DNA of 21,863 nt from JAVBLF01 sp031553675 (GTDB taxonomy: Bacteria > Bacillota > Clostridia > Christensenellales > CALWSW01). A program made the position numbers and the translations under genes. Numbering within the stretch: the stretch's first letter is position 1; the number at the start of each line of letters is the position of its first letter. This document shows, piece by piece, positions 1 through 7,639 of this stretch. Location: positions 1 through 21,863 of the forward strand of contig JAVBLF010000138.1 in the NCBI GenBank assembly GCA_031553675.1, read 5' to 3'. The notes under the pieces are model-generated. The model did no database searches. It worked only from the letters and a program-made list of their open reading frames with translations, and was not told the origin of the DNA.

Positions 1-235
1 GCAGCAAAGCAGCCTCGCGATACGTTAGGTTGGTAACCCTTGATTCGCATTATCAATCGCCCGTTGCAGCCAAACGGCCTTGCGATACGTTAGGTTCGTA
101 ACCCTTGATTCGCATTGATAATCGCCCCTACAGGCGCACAAACAAGGTTAACGGGATGCAGGGGCGATTATCAATCGCCCGTTGCAGCCAAACGGCCTCG
201 CAATACGTTAAGTTCGTAACACTTGATACGCGATA
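1..235 (+). repeat. Composite intergenic repeat block (65-bp units)
   Basis: Non-coding block of a 65-bp unit that starts TATCAATCGCCCGTTGCAG and ends TTGATTCGCAT. A partial unit lies at 1-50, a full unit at 51-115 and a diverged third copy at about 173-235; a palindromic element interrupts the series at 116-181. Positions 1-127 match the reverse complement of 3512-3638 with a single mismatch at 104. No gene is visible in this stretch; the open frames across it are repeat-derived. Direct sequence observation; the biological role is unknown. Confidence 0.9.
116..181. repeat. Palindromic repeat element, copy 1 (left arm partial)
   Basis: Copy of the palindrome seen complete at 21729-21802. The right arm (157-181) is present with one change, but only 17 bases of the left arm (116-132) remain, fused directly to the end of a 65-bp unit. 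The 24-base centre (133-156) carries GGCGCACAAACAAGG as in the other copies. It resembles a non-autonomous REP or MITE-type element by structure only; no transposase is present. Confidence 0.8.
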
Positions 236-251
236 AAAATCAAAGTATTGG
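223..251 (+). promoter_or_regulatory. Weak candidate promoter for the cotH-like gene
   Basis: TTGATA at 223-228, a 17-base spacer and TATTGG at 246-251. The -35 is good but the -10 is poor. The -35 lies in the diverged end of the flanking repeat, so the repeat may supply part of the promoter. This is the only reasonable sigma-A-like match between the repeat block and the gene. Confidence 0.25.
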
Positions 252-314
252 GAAGAATGAATCGGAAGCCCCTGCGTTCCGCGCAAGAGGGCGATGGAAA
301 CGGAGGGGATGGAC

Positions 315-3300
315 ATGCGCCGTAACGTGTTTTTGCTGCTCTTGGCAACCTTGTGCGCGGCGGCCATCGCGATCTACCTCGTCTTTGGGGAATTCGCCTT
401 GCCGGGCGGCGCACAGGTGGGAACGGCGCAGCAAAGCCATACGACGCAGGTCGGCAGTTCGGGCGTATGGATCAACGAAGTCATGGCCTCGAACCCGGAC
501 GCGATCCCCGACGATCGGGGACAGTTCTCCGATTGGATCGAGATCTACAACAACAGCGACGAGGAATTCGACCTGTCGAACTTTGGCGTCAGCGATACCG
601 AACAGCAGATCAAATGGCTGATCCCGTCGGGGACGCGCTTGTCGCCCAAGTCTTACCTCATTATATATTGCTCGGGCACCGAGAGCGAACCGGGCGGCGC
701 GATGCATGCGCCCTTCAAGCTCAAGGCGGGCAAGGGGAAAGAGAGCGTCGTCCTGACGAACGCGTCGGGGCAGGTGATCGACCTTTTGCCGCTGCCCGAA
801 GTGACAAAAGGAGCGTCGATCGGACGCATGCCGGAAAACGCCGGACGCTGGATGGAATACGCGAAGCCGACGCCGGGCTTTGAAAACTCCGAAGCGGGAC
901 GCCAGGCCTACGAAGCGAGCATGACGAACGGCGACATCCCGCTCGTGATCAACGAATTCCAGCCCTGCAACGAGAGCCTGTTTCCGGGCGAAAAGGGTGA
1001 CTTCCCCGACTGGATCGAGATCTACAACCCCTCGACCGGCGCGATCGACGTCAGCGGTTTCGGCCTGTCGGACGATCGCCTCAGCCCGCTGAAGTGGACC
1101 TTTCCGGCGGGCACGACGATCGACGCGGGAGGATACCTTCTCGTCTACGCCGACGGCAGCGTCGACGTCAACGGACAATACAAATCGCTTTATGCCGACT
1201 TCGGCCTCGACAACTACGAAGAGAGCGTCGTGCTGACGGACAAGCTGGGCCGCGTGATCGACGCGATCGACTACAAGGGCGTTCCGGCAGACGCGTCCTA
1301 TGGGCGCGATCCGATCAGCGACGCGTGGGACATCTACGTCCATCCGACGCCCGGCTTCCGAAACGACGAGGCCGGTTACGAGGAATTCACCAAGAGCGCC
1401 CAACAGCTCGCGTTTCACAGCGACCTCTTTATCAGCGAGATCATGCTGACCAACCGGACGCTGGCCGAGGACGAAGGCGCCTTCTACGATTGGGTCGAGC
1501 TTCACAACGCCGGAAGCCAGGCCATCGACCTGAGCGGCTACGGCCTGAGCGATGACGCGGGCAACCCGGGGCGTTGGCGCTTTCCGGACGGCACGCGCAT
1601 CGAGCCGGGCGCTTACCAGCTCATGATGGCTTCCAAGACGCCGATCGCCGAGGCGAAGAGCGAATCGAGCCCCTACATCCATCTGAATTTTGCTTTGAGC
1701 AACACGCGCGGCGAGATCGTCACGCTCTACGACAAAGACGGCGTGTTGCTCGACCGGATCGCCGCCCTTCCCCAGCGCGATGGCGCGAGCTACGGGCGCG
1801 GCGAGCCCGGCGGACGTTACGAATACTACCCCGCGCCGACGCCGGGCGAGGCCAACGGGAAAGGATACCGCGGCTATGCGCCGTCGCCGGCCTTTGCTTT
1901 GCCGGCGGGACTCTACAGCGGCCCCCAAAGCATATCGGTCGCGCCGCCGCCGGGGGGCGTTCAGGTGCGTTATACGATCGACGGCTCCGAACCGACCGAA
2001 GAAAGCCCCGACATCGGCACGGGTGTTTCGCTCGATAAGACCGGCGTCGTCCGCATCCGCGCCTTCGTCGGCGATCCCGATGTGCTGCCCAGCCGCACCG
2101 AGACGGCCAGCTATTTCATTGACAGCCCCCACAGCAAGGATCTGTCGATCGTCTCGCTGAGCACCGACCCGAAACACTTTTTCGACCCCGAGACGGGCAT
2201 TTACGTCAAGGGCAACAAGATCGCCAAAGACACCCCCTTTCCCTACGTCGGCGCCAACTTCAACGAGGACTGGGAAAGACCCGTCCACGTCGAGATCTTC
2301 GGCACCGACGGCACGCTCCAGATCTCCCAAGACGCCGCGATCCGCATCTTTGGCGCTTACTCACGCGGACGGGATCAGAAGGGGCTTGCGCTCATCGCGC
2401 GATCGGAATACGGTGACAAATTTTTCGAGTATCCCATTTTCGATAGCCGCAACATGGAAAGCTACAAGTCCTTTGTGCTGCGCGCAAGTGGCCAGGACAA
2501 CACGCTGACGAAAATCCGCGACATCGTGGCGACAAGCCTCGTCGACGGCACGACCCACCTCGAAGTGCAAGCCTATCGGCAGGCTGTCGCCTACCTCAAC
2601 GGCGACTACTTCGGCATCTACAACATCCGCGAAAAGGTCACGCGCTACTGGGTGAACGCCCATTATGGCTACGACCTCGACAAGATCGACCTCCTGGTCG
2701 GAAACGGCAACGAAAGAGGCGTTCTCTCCGGCGACAGCAAAGCCTACCAGGATTTGATCGCCTTTTGCGAGGCGAACGACCTGTCCCAAAAGGAAAACTA
2801 CGATGCCGTCGCGGCGCGCGTCGACATCGACAACTACATCGACTACCTGATCGCCGAGATGTACATCGCCAACACCGATACCGGCAACATCAAGTTCTTC
2901 CGTGAGCGATCGGACGACCCCGAACGGTCGAAATTTCGCTGGATCTACTACGACTTCTGCTGGAGCCTCGATTCGGTGAGCATGGATTCCTACGCCTACC
3001 TGACCAACCCCAAGGGGCACGGCGTCGGGAAAGCGCTCTCGACCCAGCTCACACGATCGCTCATGCAGAACAAAGACTTCCGCAACCAGTTTTTGCGCCG
3101 CTTTGCCGAATTGCTGAACACCATCTACCAGCCGGACAAAGTGCTTGCCCGCATCGCGGAGTGCAAGGGACGCATCGCCGACGAAATCGAACGCGACATC
3201 GAGCGCTGGCCGGAACCCGATCCAGATGGCGGTGTGCGCACGATCCGCGGCTGGAATTCCTACATTGGAAGGGCCGAAAAATTCGCCAAAGAGCGCCCCG

Positions 3301-3455
3301 ATTACTGCATCGGTTTCCTTCGCCAGCACTTTGAACTCTCGGAAAGCGACGCGACCCGAATCTTCGGCAAGCCCGGCATCCTCCCCAAAACCACTGCCCC
3401 GCCCGCACCGGCCGCGACGCCGACGCCGATGCTGTCCGAAGCCGACGGCGAATAA
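315..3455 (+). CDS. CotH kinase family protein with three lamin-tail domains
   Basis: Predicted secreted or membrane-anchored protein of 1046 residues. The start at 315 is chosen because GGAGG (302-306) is 8 bases upstream; ATGs at 294 and 309 fit worse. A short basic N-terminus and hydrophobic segment (about residues 5-24) form a signal or anchor. Three lamin-tail (LTD) modules begin near residues 51, 210 and 371, each with an INE or SEI start and a DW(I/V)E(I/L)(Y/H)N motif. A chitobiase-C-like/Fn3-type domain follows (about 522-600, with YTIDGSEP), then a CotH kinase domain (about 606-960). YNIREK (near 769) and NTDTGNIKFF (853) match family motifs. At 880-883 the sequence reads DFCW where relatives usually have DxDW, so one acidic residue may be replaced by Cys882. 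A Pro/Ala/Thr tail ends the protein. CotH proteins are atypical protein kinases; the substrate here is unknown. The VTC and DUF4956 genes downstream form a recurrent neighbourhood with it. Confidence 0.9.
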   Translation: MRRNVFLLLLATLCAAAIAIYLVFGEFALPGGAQVGTAQQSHTTQVGSSGVWINEVMASNPDAIPDDRGQFSDWIEIYNNSDEEFDLSNFGVSDTEQQIKWLIPSGTRLSPKSYLIIYCSGTESEPGGAMHAPFKLKAGKGKESVVLTNASGQVIDLLPLPEVTKGASIGRMPENAGRWMEYAKPTPGFENSEAGRQAYEASMTNGDIPLVINEFQPCNESLFPGEKGDFPDWIEIYNPSTGAIDVSGFGLSDDRLSPLKWTFPAGTTIDAGGYLLVYADGSVDVNGQYKSLYADFGLDNYEESVVLTDKLGRVIDAIDYKGVPADASYGRDPISDAWDIYVHPTPGFRNDEAGYEEFTKSAQQLAFHSDLFISEIMLTNRTLAEDEGAFYDWVELHNAGSQAIDLSGYGLSDDAGNPGRWRFPDGTRIEPGAYQLMMASKTPIAEAKSESSPYIHLNFALSNTRGEIVTLYDKDGVLLDRIAALPQRDGASYGRGEPGGRYEYYPAPTPGEANGKGYRGYAPSPAFALPAGLYSGPQSISVAPPPGGVQVRYTIDGSEPTEESPDIGTGVSLDKTGVVRIRAFVGDPDVLPSRTETASYFIDSPHSKDLSIVSLSTDPKHFFDPETGIYVKGNKIAKDTPFPYVGANFNEDWERPVHVEIFGTDGTLQISQDAAIRIFGAYSRGRDQKGLALIARSEYGDKFFEYPIFDSRNMESYKSFVLRASGQDNTLTKIRDIVATSLVDGTTHLEVQAYRQAVAYLNGDYFGIYNIREKVTRYWVNAHYGYDLDKIDLLVGNGNERGVLSGDSKAYQDLIAFCEANDLSQKENYDAVAARVDIDNYIDYLIAEMYIANTDTGNIKFFRERSDDPERSKFRWIYYDFCWSLDSVSMDSYAYLTNPKGHGVGKALSTQLTRSLMQNKDFRNQFLRRFAELLNTIYQPDKVLARIAECKGRIADEIERDIERWPEPDPDGGVRTIRGWNSYIGRAEKFAKERPDYCIGFLRQHFELSESDATRIFGKPGILPKTTAPPAPAATPTPMLSEADGE

Positions 3456-3456
3456 C

Positions 3457-3893
3457 AATGCGAATCAAGGGTTACAACCCGTCATGATTTGAGAGGCCGT
3501 TTTGCTGCAACGGGCGATTATCAATGCGAATCAACGGTTACGAACCTAACGTATCGCAAGGCCGTTTGGCTGCAACGGGCGATTGATAATGCGAATCAAG
3601 GGTTACCAACCTAACGTATCGCGAGGCTGCTTTGCTGCAACGGGCGATTGATAATCGCCCCTACAGGCGCACAAACAAGGTTTACGGGGTGTAGGGGCGA
3701 TTACCAATCGCCCGCGTACCATAAGGATCATCCCATTTTTGCCTGAACAAAGTTCAACCCTTGATTGGCGTTATCAATCGCCCGTTGCAGCAAAGCAGCC
3801 TCGCGATACGTTAGGCTAGTAACCGTTGATTCGCATTATCAATCGCCCGCCTGGAAAAACCCCCTCTTGATCCGACAGCGGAGTTAATAACCC
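3457..3893. repeat. Composite intergenic repeat block between cotH-like and VTC genes
   Basis: Repeat DNA begins within two or three bases of the cotH-like stop codon. Three reverse-oriented 65-bp units run from 3458 to about 3653 and lead into a complete 74-bp palindrome (3641-3714). After a unique stretch (about 3715-3748), forward-oriented units follow (about 3749-3850). A tail module (about 3846-3893) contains GACAGCGGAGTTAATAACC and recurs at 21800-21847 and, diverged, near 14349-14390. No gene is visible here. Confidence 0.9.
3641..3714. repeat. 74-bp nested palindrome, copy 2
   Basis: Arms of 25 bases (3641-3665 and 3690-3714) flank a 24-base centre and are complementary except for one position (ATTACC in place of ATTATC in the right arm). 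Each arm also folds on itself, because GGGCGATT and AATCGCCC lie 3 bases apart, so the element can form one long hairpin or two short ones. The centre is nearly identical to the copy at 21754-21777. Confidence 0.9.
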
Positions 3894-3910
3894 AAAGCAA
3901 CGTTTCAATC

Positions 3911-3960
3911 GGGATTCTTAAGGGGCTTGCCCTGAAGTGGGGTTTGGGGTGAAACCCCAA
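3911..3960 (+). repeat. Double-hairpin intergenic repeat, copy B
   Basis: GGGATTC is followed by an imperfect hairpin (CTTAAGGGGC to GCCCTGAAG, 3917-3937) and a second hairpin with arms TTGGGG (3944-3949) and CCCCAA (3955-3960). The order GGATTC, hairpin 1, GGGG, hairpin 2 also occurs at 16366-16418 and, reversed, at 11661-11716. It ends 22 bases before the VTC start codon, so it would lie in that gene's leader. Confidence 0.75.
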
Positions 3961-3982
3961 GAAAGAGAAAGAGACACAACGA

Positions 3983-4765
3983 ATGATAGACGAACTCGAC
4001 GCGCTTGTCCCGGTGTCGAAGGCGGCGCCGGCCAGGCTGCCGGACGAGAAGGCGTTGTTTGCGCCGGTGCCGAAGGCGCCATCCAAGCGCGCCTACCGGC
4101 ACGAGCTGAAGTATTTCGTCGGTGACGCGCAGGCGGCGCTCTTGTCCGAGCGGCTGCTGACGACGATGGACCTCGACGAAAACGTAGGCCCCGACCGCGA
4201 ATACGAGATCCGGAGCCTCTACTTCGACGACCTGTTTGAGACAGCGGTCGCGCAAAAGATCGCGGGCGACGACATTCGAAAGAAGTACCGCCTGCGCATC
4301 TACAACATGCGCGACGACGTGATCAAGCTCGAATGCAAGGAAAAGACGGGCGCTTTCATTTACAAGCGATCGATCCAATTGGACCGCGCGATCTGCGACG
4401 CGGTTCTCGGGGGCGACGCGCGCGCCATTTTGCAGATCGACCATCCGCTTGCGCGGGAATTTTACCAAAAGACCGTTGCCGAAGGGCTGCACCCCGTCGT
4501 GATCGTCGATTATGCCCGCGAAGCCTACGTCGCGCCCTACCAGGATGTGCGCATCACGCTGGACAAGCGCCTGCACACCGGCTATTGGGACTGCAACCTC
4601 TTCGACAAGGACGCCCCGATGTTGCCCGCCCTTTTGGGCGGCGAAACGATCGTCGAAGTCAAGTTCAACCAGCATCTACCGGAATACTATCGCTATTTGC
4701 TGCAAGGCATCGCCGTCCAGCGCAGTGCCGCGAGCAAGTACGTGTTGTGTCGGCAATTCGAATGA
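3983..4765 (+). CDS. Polyphosphate polymerase domain protein (VTC domain)
   Basis: Predicted 260-residue cytosolic protein consisting of a VTC-type catalytic domain with no SPX domain. In eukaryotic Vtc4 this triphosphate-tunnel fold makes polyphosphate from ATP. Expected tunnel residues are visible: RHELKY (39-44), a YEIRSLYFD segment, RLR (103-105), LECKEK (116-121), VRITLDKRL and EVKF (225-228). The first 30 or so residues are Pro/Ala-rich and probably outside the fold. The ribosome site is only a purine stretch (AGAGAAAGAGA), so the start is moderately supported. A DUF4956 gene follows after 58 bases and the cotH-like gene precedes it beyond a repeat block. Known VTC biochemistry suggests polyphosphate synthesis or binding; the actual bacterial substrate is not shown by the sequence. 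Confidence 0.9.
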   Translation: MIDELDALVPVSKAAPARLPDEKALFAPVPKAPSKRAYRHELKYFVGDAQAALLSERLLTTMDLDENVGPDREYEIRSLYFDDLFETAVAQKIAGDDIRKKYRLRIYNMRDDVIKLECKEKTGAFIYKRSIQLDRAICDAVLGGDARAILQIDHPLAREFYQKTVAEGLHPVVIVDYAREAYVAPYQDVRITLDKRLHTGYWDCNLFDKDAPMLPALLGGETIVEVKFNQHLPEYYRYLLQGIAVQRSAASKYVLCRQFE

Positions 4766-4823
4766 ACGCATGTTTCGCACCGGACTTCGATGCCGGGCGA
4801 TCCGAACACTGAGGAGGTATGCA

Positions 4824-5510
4824 ATGGGCGACCAAACTCTGACCTTTGGGAACCTGATCAACCAGGAGATCATGCAGGTGTTCACGGGGCAGCTCGATTC
4901 CACGCGCGTCCTGTTGACGCTGGGATTGTCCTGCGTGCTCGGGCTCTTTGTCCTGCTCGTCTACCACAAGACCTTTTCCGGCGTGATCTATTCGCGCTCC
5001 TTTGGCTTCTCCCTTGTGATGATGACGATGGTCACGAGCATGATCATCATGCCGATGACGGCCAACATCTCGCTTTCGCTGGGCATGGTCGGCGCGCTGA
5101 GCATCATTCGCTTCCGCACCGCAGTCAAGGACGCAATGGATACCATGTTCATGTTCTACGGCGTCGCGGTCGGCATCTGCCTGGGTGCGGGCTTCTACAT
5201 GCTCGCGGTCGTCGGGGCGCTCGTGATCGCGCTCGTCATGGCGATCCTCTGCAACGCCAAGACACGAGGCGCGCTGCCCTACCTGCTCGTGCTACACTTT
5301 CGCGAAAGCGCCACTGCCGACGTCCGGCAACTGATCGCGAAGTTCAACAAAGTCAAGCTCAAGAGCAAGACCGTGCGCAACGATTCGGTCGAGATGACGG
5401 TCGAGATTCGCCTCGCCGACGGACAGGACGGCATCGTCGATCAATTTTTGCGGATTTCCGGCGTGTACGACGCATCGTTGATCAGCTACCAAGGCGATCT
5501 GGTTTCGTGA
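4824..5510 (+). CDS. DUF4956 family integral membrane protein
   Basis: Protein of 228 residues with three or four membrane segments: about 29-49, 60-80, then a long hydrophobic stretch about 110-150 that can hold two. The family signature is visible in the motif GALSIIRFRT followed by KDAMDTMFMF in the middle of the protein. The remaining 75 or so residues form a soluble, charged C-terminal domain that probably faces the cytosol. GAGGAGG at 4811-4817 decides the start at 4824. It follows the VTC gene closely, so the two are probably co-transcribed. The family has no assigned function; its repeated association with VTC and CotH proteins suggests it is the membrane partner of a polyphosphate or surface-phosphorylation process (inference). 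Confidence 0.9.
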   Translation: MGDQTLTFGNLINQEIMQVFTGQLDSTRVLLTLGLSCVLGLFVLLVYHKTFSGVIYSRSFGFSLVMMTMVTSMIIMPMTANISLSLGMVGALSIIRFRTAVKDAMDTMFMFYGVAVGICLGAGFYMLAVVGALVIALVMAILCNAKTRGALPYLLVLHFRESATADVRQLIAKFNKVKLKSKTVRNDSVEMTVEIRLADGQDGIVDQFLRISGVYDASLISYQGDLVS

Positions 5511-5526
5511 GCGAAAAAAGCCCCTG

Positions 5527-5574
5527 CTTTCGACCTCCCGACGCCGCGCGGCGTTTGGCGAAAAAAGTCGAAAG
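5527..5574 (+). terminator. Possible terminator after the DUF4956 gene
   Basis: Outer arms CTTTCGAC (5527-5534) and GTCGAAAG (5567-5574) enclose a perfect 14-base palindrome, ACGCCGCGCGGCGT (5541-5554). No clear T-run follows, so intrinsic termination is uncertain. Confidence 0.35.
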
Positions 5575-5669
5575 GCCCAAATGACGCCCTAGAATATTCC
5601 AAATTCGAGGCTATTTACAGAAAGTTCAGATTTTCTTCACGCAATTGCACTATCATTTCACACCGAATT

Positions 5670-5678
5670 TGGTATAAT
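5670..5678 (+). promoter_or_regulatory. Extended -10 promoter of the SH3/transglutaminase gene
   Basis: TGGTATAAT at 5670-5678 is a consensus extended -10 in an A/T-rich stretch. No good -35 exists at normal spacing. It predicts transcription from about 5685 and a leader of about 120 bases. Confidence 0.65.
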
Positions 5679-5689
5679 TATGGCTATGC

Positions 5690-5770
5690 ATTGCCGCTTG
5701 TGGCAATCGAGTGCCTTTGTAGGCATACCCGACGCGCGCGTCGGCAGCGACTTTACGATTCCGAACGTAA
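5690..5770 (+). promoter_or_regulatory. Structured 5' leader with four consecutive hairpins
   Basis: Four short inverted repeats lie in series between the promoter and the ribosome site: ATTGCC...GGCAAT (5690-5707), TGCCT...AGGCA (5712-5725), the 16-base palindrome CCGACGCGCGCGTCGG (5729-5744) and TTACG...CGTAA (5753-5770). I do not recognise a known riboswitch consensus. It could be a cis-regulatory RNA or a stability element for a highly expressed secreted protein. Confidence 0.4.
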
Positions 5771-5807
5771 TTAGGAGAAGGATCACAATTTTGGAGGCAA
5801 GTAAACA

Positions 5808-7436
5808 ATGAAGAAATTGACCAGAGCACTCTCCCTCCTGCTGGTATTGGCCTTTTTGATGGGTGCGATCGCGCTCCCCGCGGCCGCTGCCACAGCCGGC
5901 ACCGTCAAAACCCAAACGCCTGGCTCCACCGTTACGCTCCGCGAAAAGGCGTCGACAGGATCGAAGAGCCTCGGATCGGTCAAGGACGGCACCAAGGTCT
6001 CCGTCACGGCGAAATCCGGCGACTTCTACAAAGTCACCGTCAACGGCAAAACCGGCTATATCATGAAGAGCTTCATCGTCATCGGCACGTCCGGCACGAC
6101 GTCGACGTCCTCGAGCTCTTCCTCCTCCTCGACGAGCAAGAAACAGACCGGCAAAGCGACCCAGGCTGCCTACTTGTACAAGAGCTCCAACACGAGCGCC
6201 GCCAAGCTTGCGACCGTCAAAAAGGGCGCGACCTTCGACGTCATCGGCAGCACGACTAGCTTCTACAAAGTGACCTATAACAAGCAGACCGGCTACATCC
6301 TGAAGAAGTACGTCACCGTGACGACCACGTCGGGCAGCACGACCACGCCGGTCAAAGACACGACCAAACCCGGCGACAAGTCCGGCGTCTACACCTCGAG
6401 CTCCATTCCGAAGCCGGCTGACGTCGTTACGTCGAAGCAGGCGCTCTGGAACGCGCTCAGCTACCACCTGATCAACTTCGAAAACAGCTTCACCGTCAAG
6501 GTCAAAGGCTACAAAGTCGACTGGATGCCCAAAAAGACCAGCAACCTTGAATACGCCTTCACGGAAGGCTCAATCACCCTGGCTGACGACGGCCAGAAGA
6601 AACTCGACGGCGACGTCACCCAGTTCACCTTCGTCGCCAAGTACAACGAGGCCGGCCGCGTCCTCCAGGCCATGAAGAACGGCAAGTCCCTCGCTTCGTC
6701 CGACACGAAGGGCGCCGCCCTCAAGAAGATCGTCGACAAGGTCGTCGGCGAAGTCAAGGGCATGACCGCCACGAACAAGGTCATCTACATCCACGACTTC
6801 ATCGTCAAGAACGTCGAGTACGACGTCGACATGACGCCTGCCAGCTTCAACGCCTATGGCGCGCTCGTCGGCGGCAAGGCATCCTGCCAGGGCTATGCCG
6901 AAGCCAACGCGCTTCTGCTGTCGGCTTCCGGCGTCGAAAACCGCCTCGTCTGGGCCAACTCCAAGATGAACGAAGGCGTCGCCACCCACGGCTTCAACAA
7001 AGTCAAGATCGACGACGGCAAGTGGTACAACGTTGACTGCACGGTCGACGATCCCATGAGCAAAACCGAAGCTGCCGCCAAAGCGGTCCGCGATCGCGTC
7101 AAGCACGACTACTGCCTCGTCACCGACGCCATCTCCAAGCAGCGCTACGACTGGGATACCGCCCGCTACCCCGCTTCGAGCACCGACAACAACTGGCATA
7201 AGCGCAACAAGGCCGTCGCGACCAGCCAGGCCACGCTCGAATCCGTCGTGAAGGCGGCCGTCGCCAAGAAGCAGAAGTACGTCTCCGTTTGGGTCGCCGA
7301 CTACAGCGCCACCAAGTACAAAGCGGGCTTCGCTTCCAAGCTGCCGGGCGTCAAGTCGGTCGGCGCGACGACCACGCCGGCGCATCCCAGCTACAAGACC
7401 TTCGGCACGGCGATCTTCTTCACCTTCACGTATTAA
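5808..7436 (+). CDS. Secreted SH3b-SH3b-transglutaminase-like protein
   Basis: Protein of 542 residues. A Sec signal peptide occupies residues 1 to about 27 (KK, hydrophobic core, ALPAAAA). Two bacterial SH3 domains follow (about 31-88 and 120-178), each ending in a TGYI motif, joined by a Ser/Thr-rich linker. After a further Thr-rich linker comes a region of about 100 residues of unknown fold, then a transglutaminase-like core (about 320-420). The Cys-His-Asp triad looks intact: Cys360 in ASCQGYAEA, His394 in THGFNKV and Asp410 in YNVDCTVDDP. The family includes cysteine peptidases and amidases; SH3b domains usually hold such enzymes at the cell wall, so a role in peptidoglycan or surface-protein processing is likely but not shown. 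GGAGG lies about 11 bases before the ATG. It has its own promoter. Confidence 0.9.
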   Translation: MKKLTRALSLLLVLAFLMGAIALPAAAATAGTVKTQTPGSTVTLREKASTGSKSLGSVKDGTKVSVTAKSGDFYKVTVNGKTGYIMKSFIVIGTSGTTSTSSSSSSSSTSKKQTGKATQAAYLYKSSNTSAAKLATVKKGATFDVIGSTTSFYKVTYNKQTGYILKKYVTVTTTSGSTTTPVKDTTKPGDKSGVYTSSSIPKPADVVTSKQALWNALSYHLINFENSFTVKVKGYKVDWMPKKTSNLEYAFTEGSITLADDGQKKLDGDVTQFTFVAKYNEAGRVLQAMKNGKSLASSDTKGAALKKIVDKVVGEVKGMTATNKVIYIHDFIVKNVEYDVDMTPASFNAYGALVGGKASCQGYAEANALLLSASGVENRLVWANSKMNEGVATHGFNKVKIDDGKWYNVDCTVDDPMSKTEAAAKAVRDRVKHDYCLVTDAISKQRYDWDTARYPASSTDNNWHKRNKAVATSQATLESVVKAAVAKKQKYVSVWVADYSATKYKAGFASKLPGVKSVGATTTPAHPSYKTFGTAIFFTFTY

Positions 7437-7516
7437 GCCGCGGCCGAAACCAAACACCGAAACAACGATCCGACAATTGCATCACGTGTGATACCATGCC
7501 ACATGGGCGATGGGAT

Positions 7517-7540
7517 AAGGGGCAGGGTGACCTGCCCCTT
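7517..7540 (+). terminator. Strong hairpin after the SH3/transglutaminase gene
   Basis: Perfect 10-bp stem: AAGGGGCAGG (7517-7526), loop GTGA, CCTGCCCCTT (7531-7540). The only T-rich sequence is about 20 bases further on, so it could be a weak terminator or an mRNA-protecting 3' structure. Confidence 0.45.
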
Positions 7541-7639
7541 CACATTGCGCACATGGAAAAATTTTAGTTTTTAGGGAATGGAAGTTAGAAGATCCACCAT
7601 GGCATATGCCAATTGTGGAACACAAGGAGGAAGATAGGG

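Noticed and set aside
1..235. CRISPR array
   Set aside because: The 65-bp units abut each other without unique spacers, are long and imperfect, and no cas gene is present.
240..3458. Two long minus-strand open frames (240-2330 and 2361-3458) antisense to the cotH-like gene
   Set aside because: Their products are low-complexity Val/Asp/Arg/Gly/Ala-rich mirrors of a GC-rich gene, without domains or ribosome sites; the plus-strand protein has clear domains.
3457..3893. Insertion sequence with its own transposase
   Set aside because: No open frame with transposase motifs lies in the repeats; they are non-coding elements.
5690..5770. Known riboswitch such as the cyclic di-AMP or cyclic di-GMP class
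   Set aside because: The conserved sequence blocks I know for those classes are not visible; kept only as a structured leader.
7480..7500. Palindrome ATCACGTGTGAT as a regulator site
   Set aside because: Isolated short dyad just after a gene end, with no second copy and no promoter nearby.
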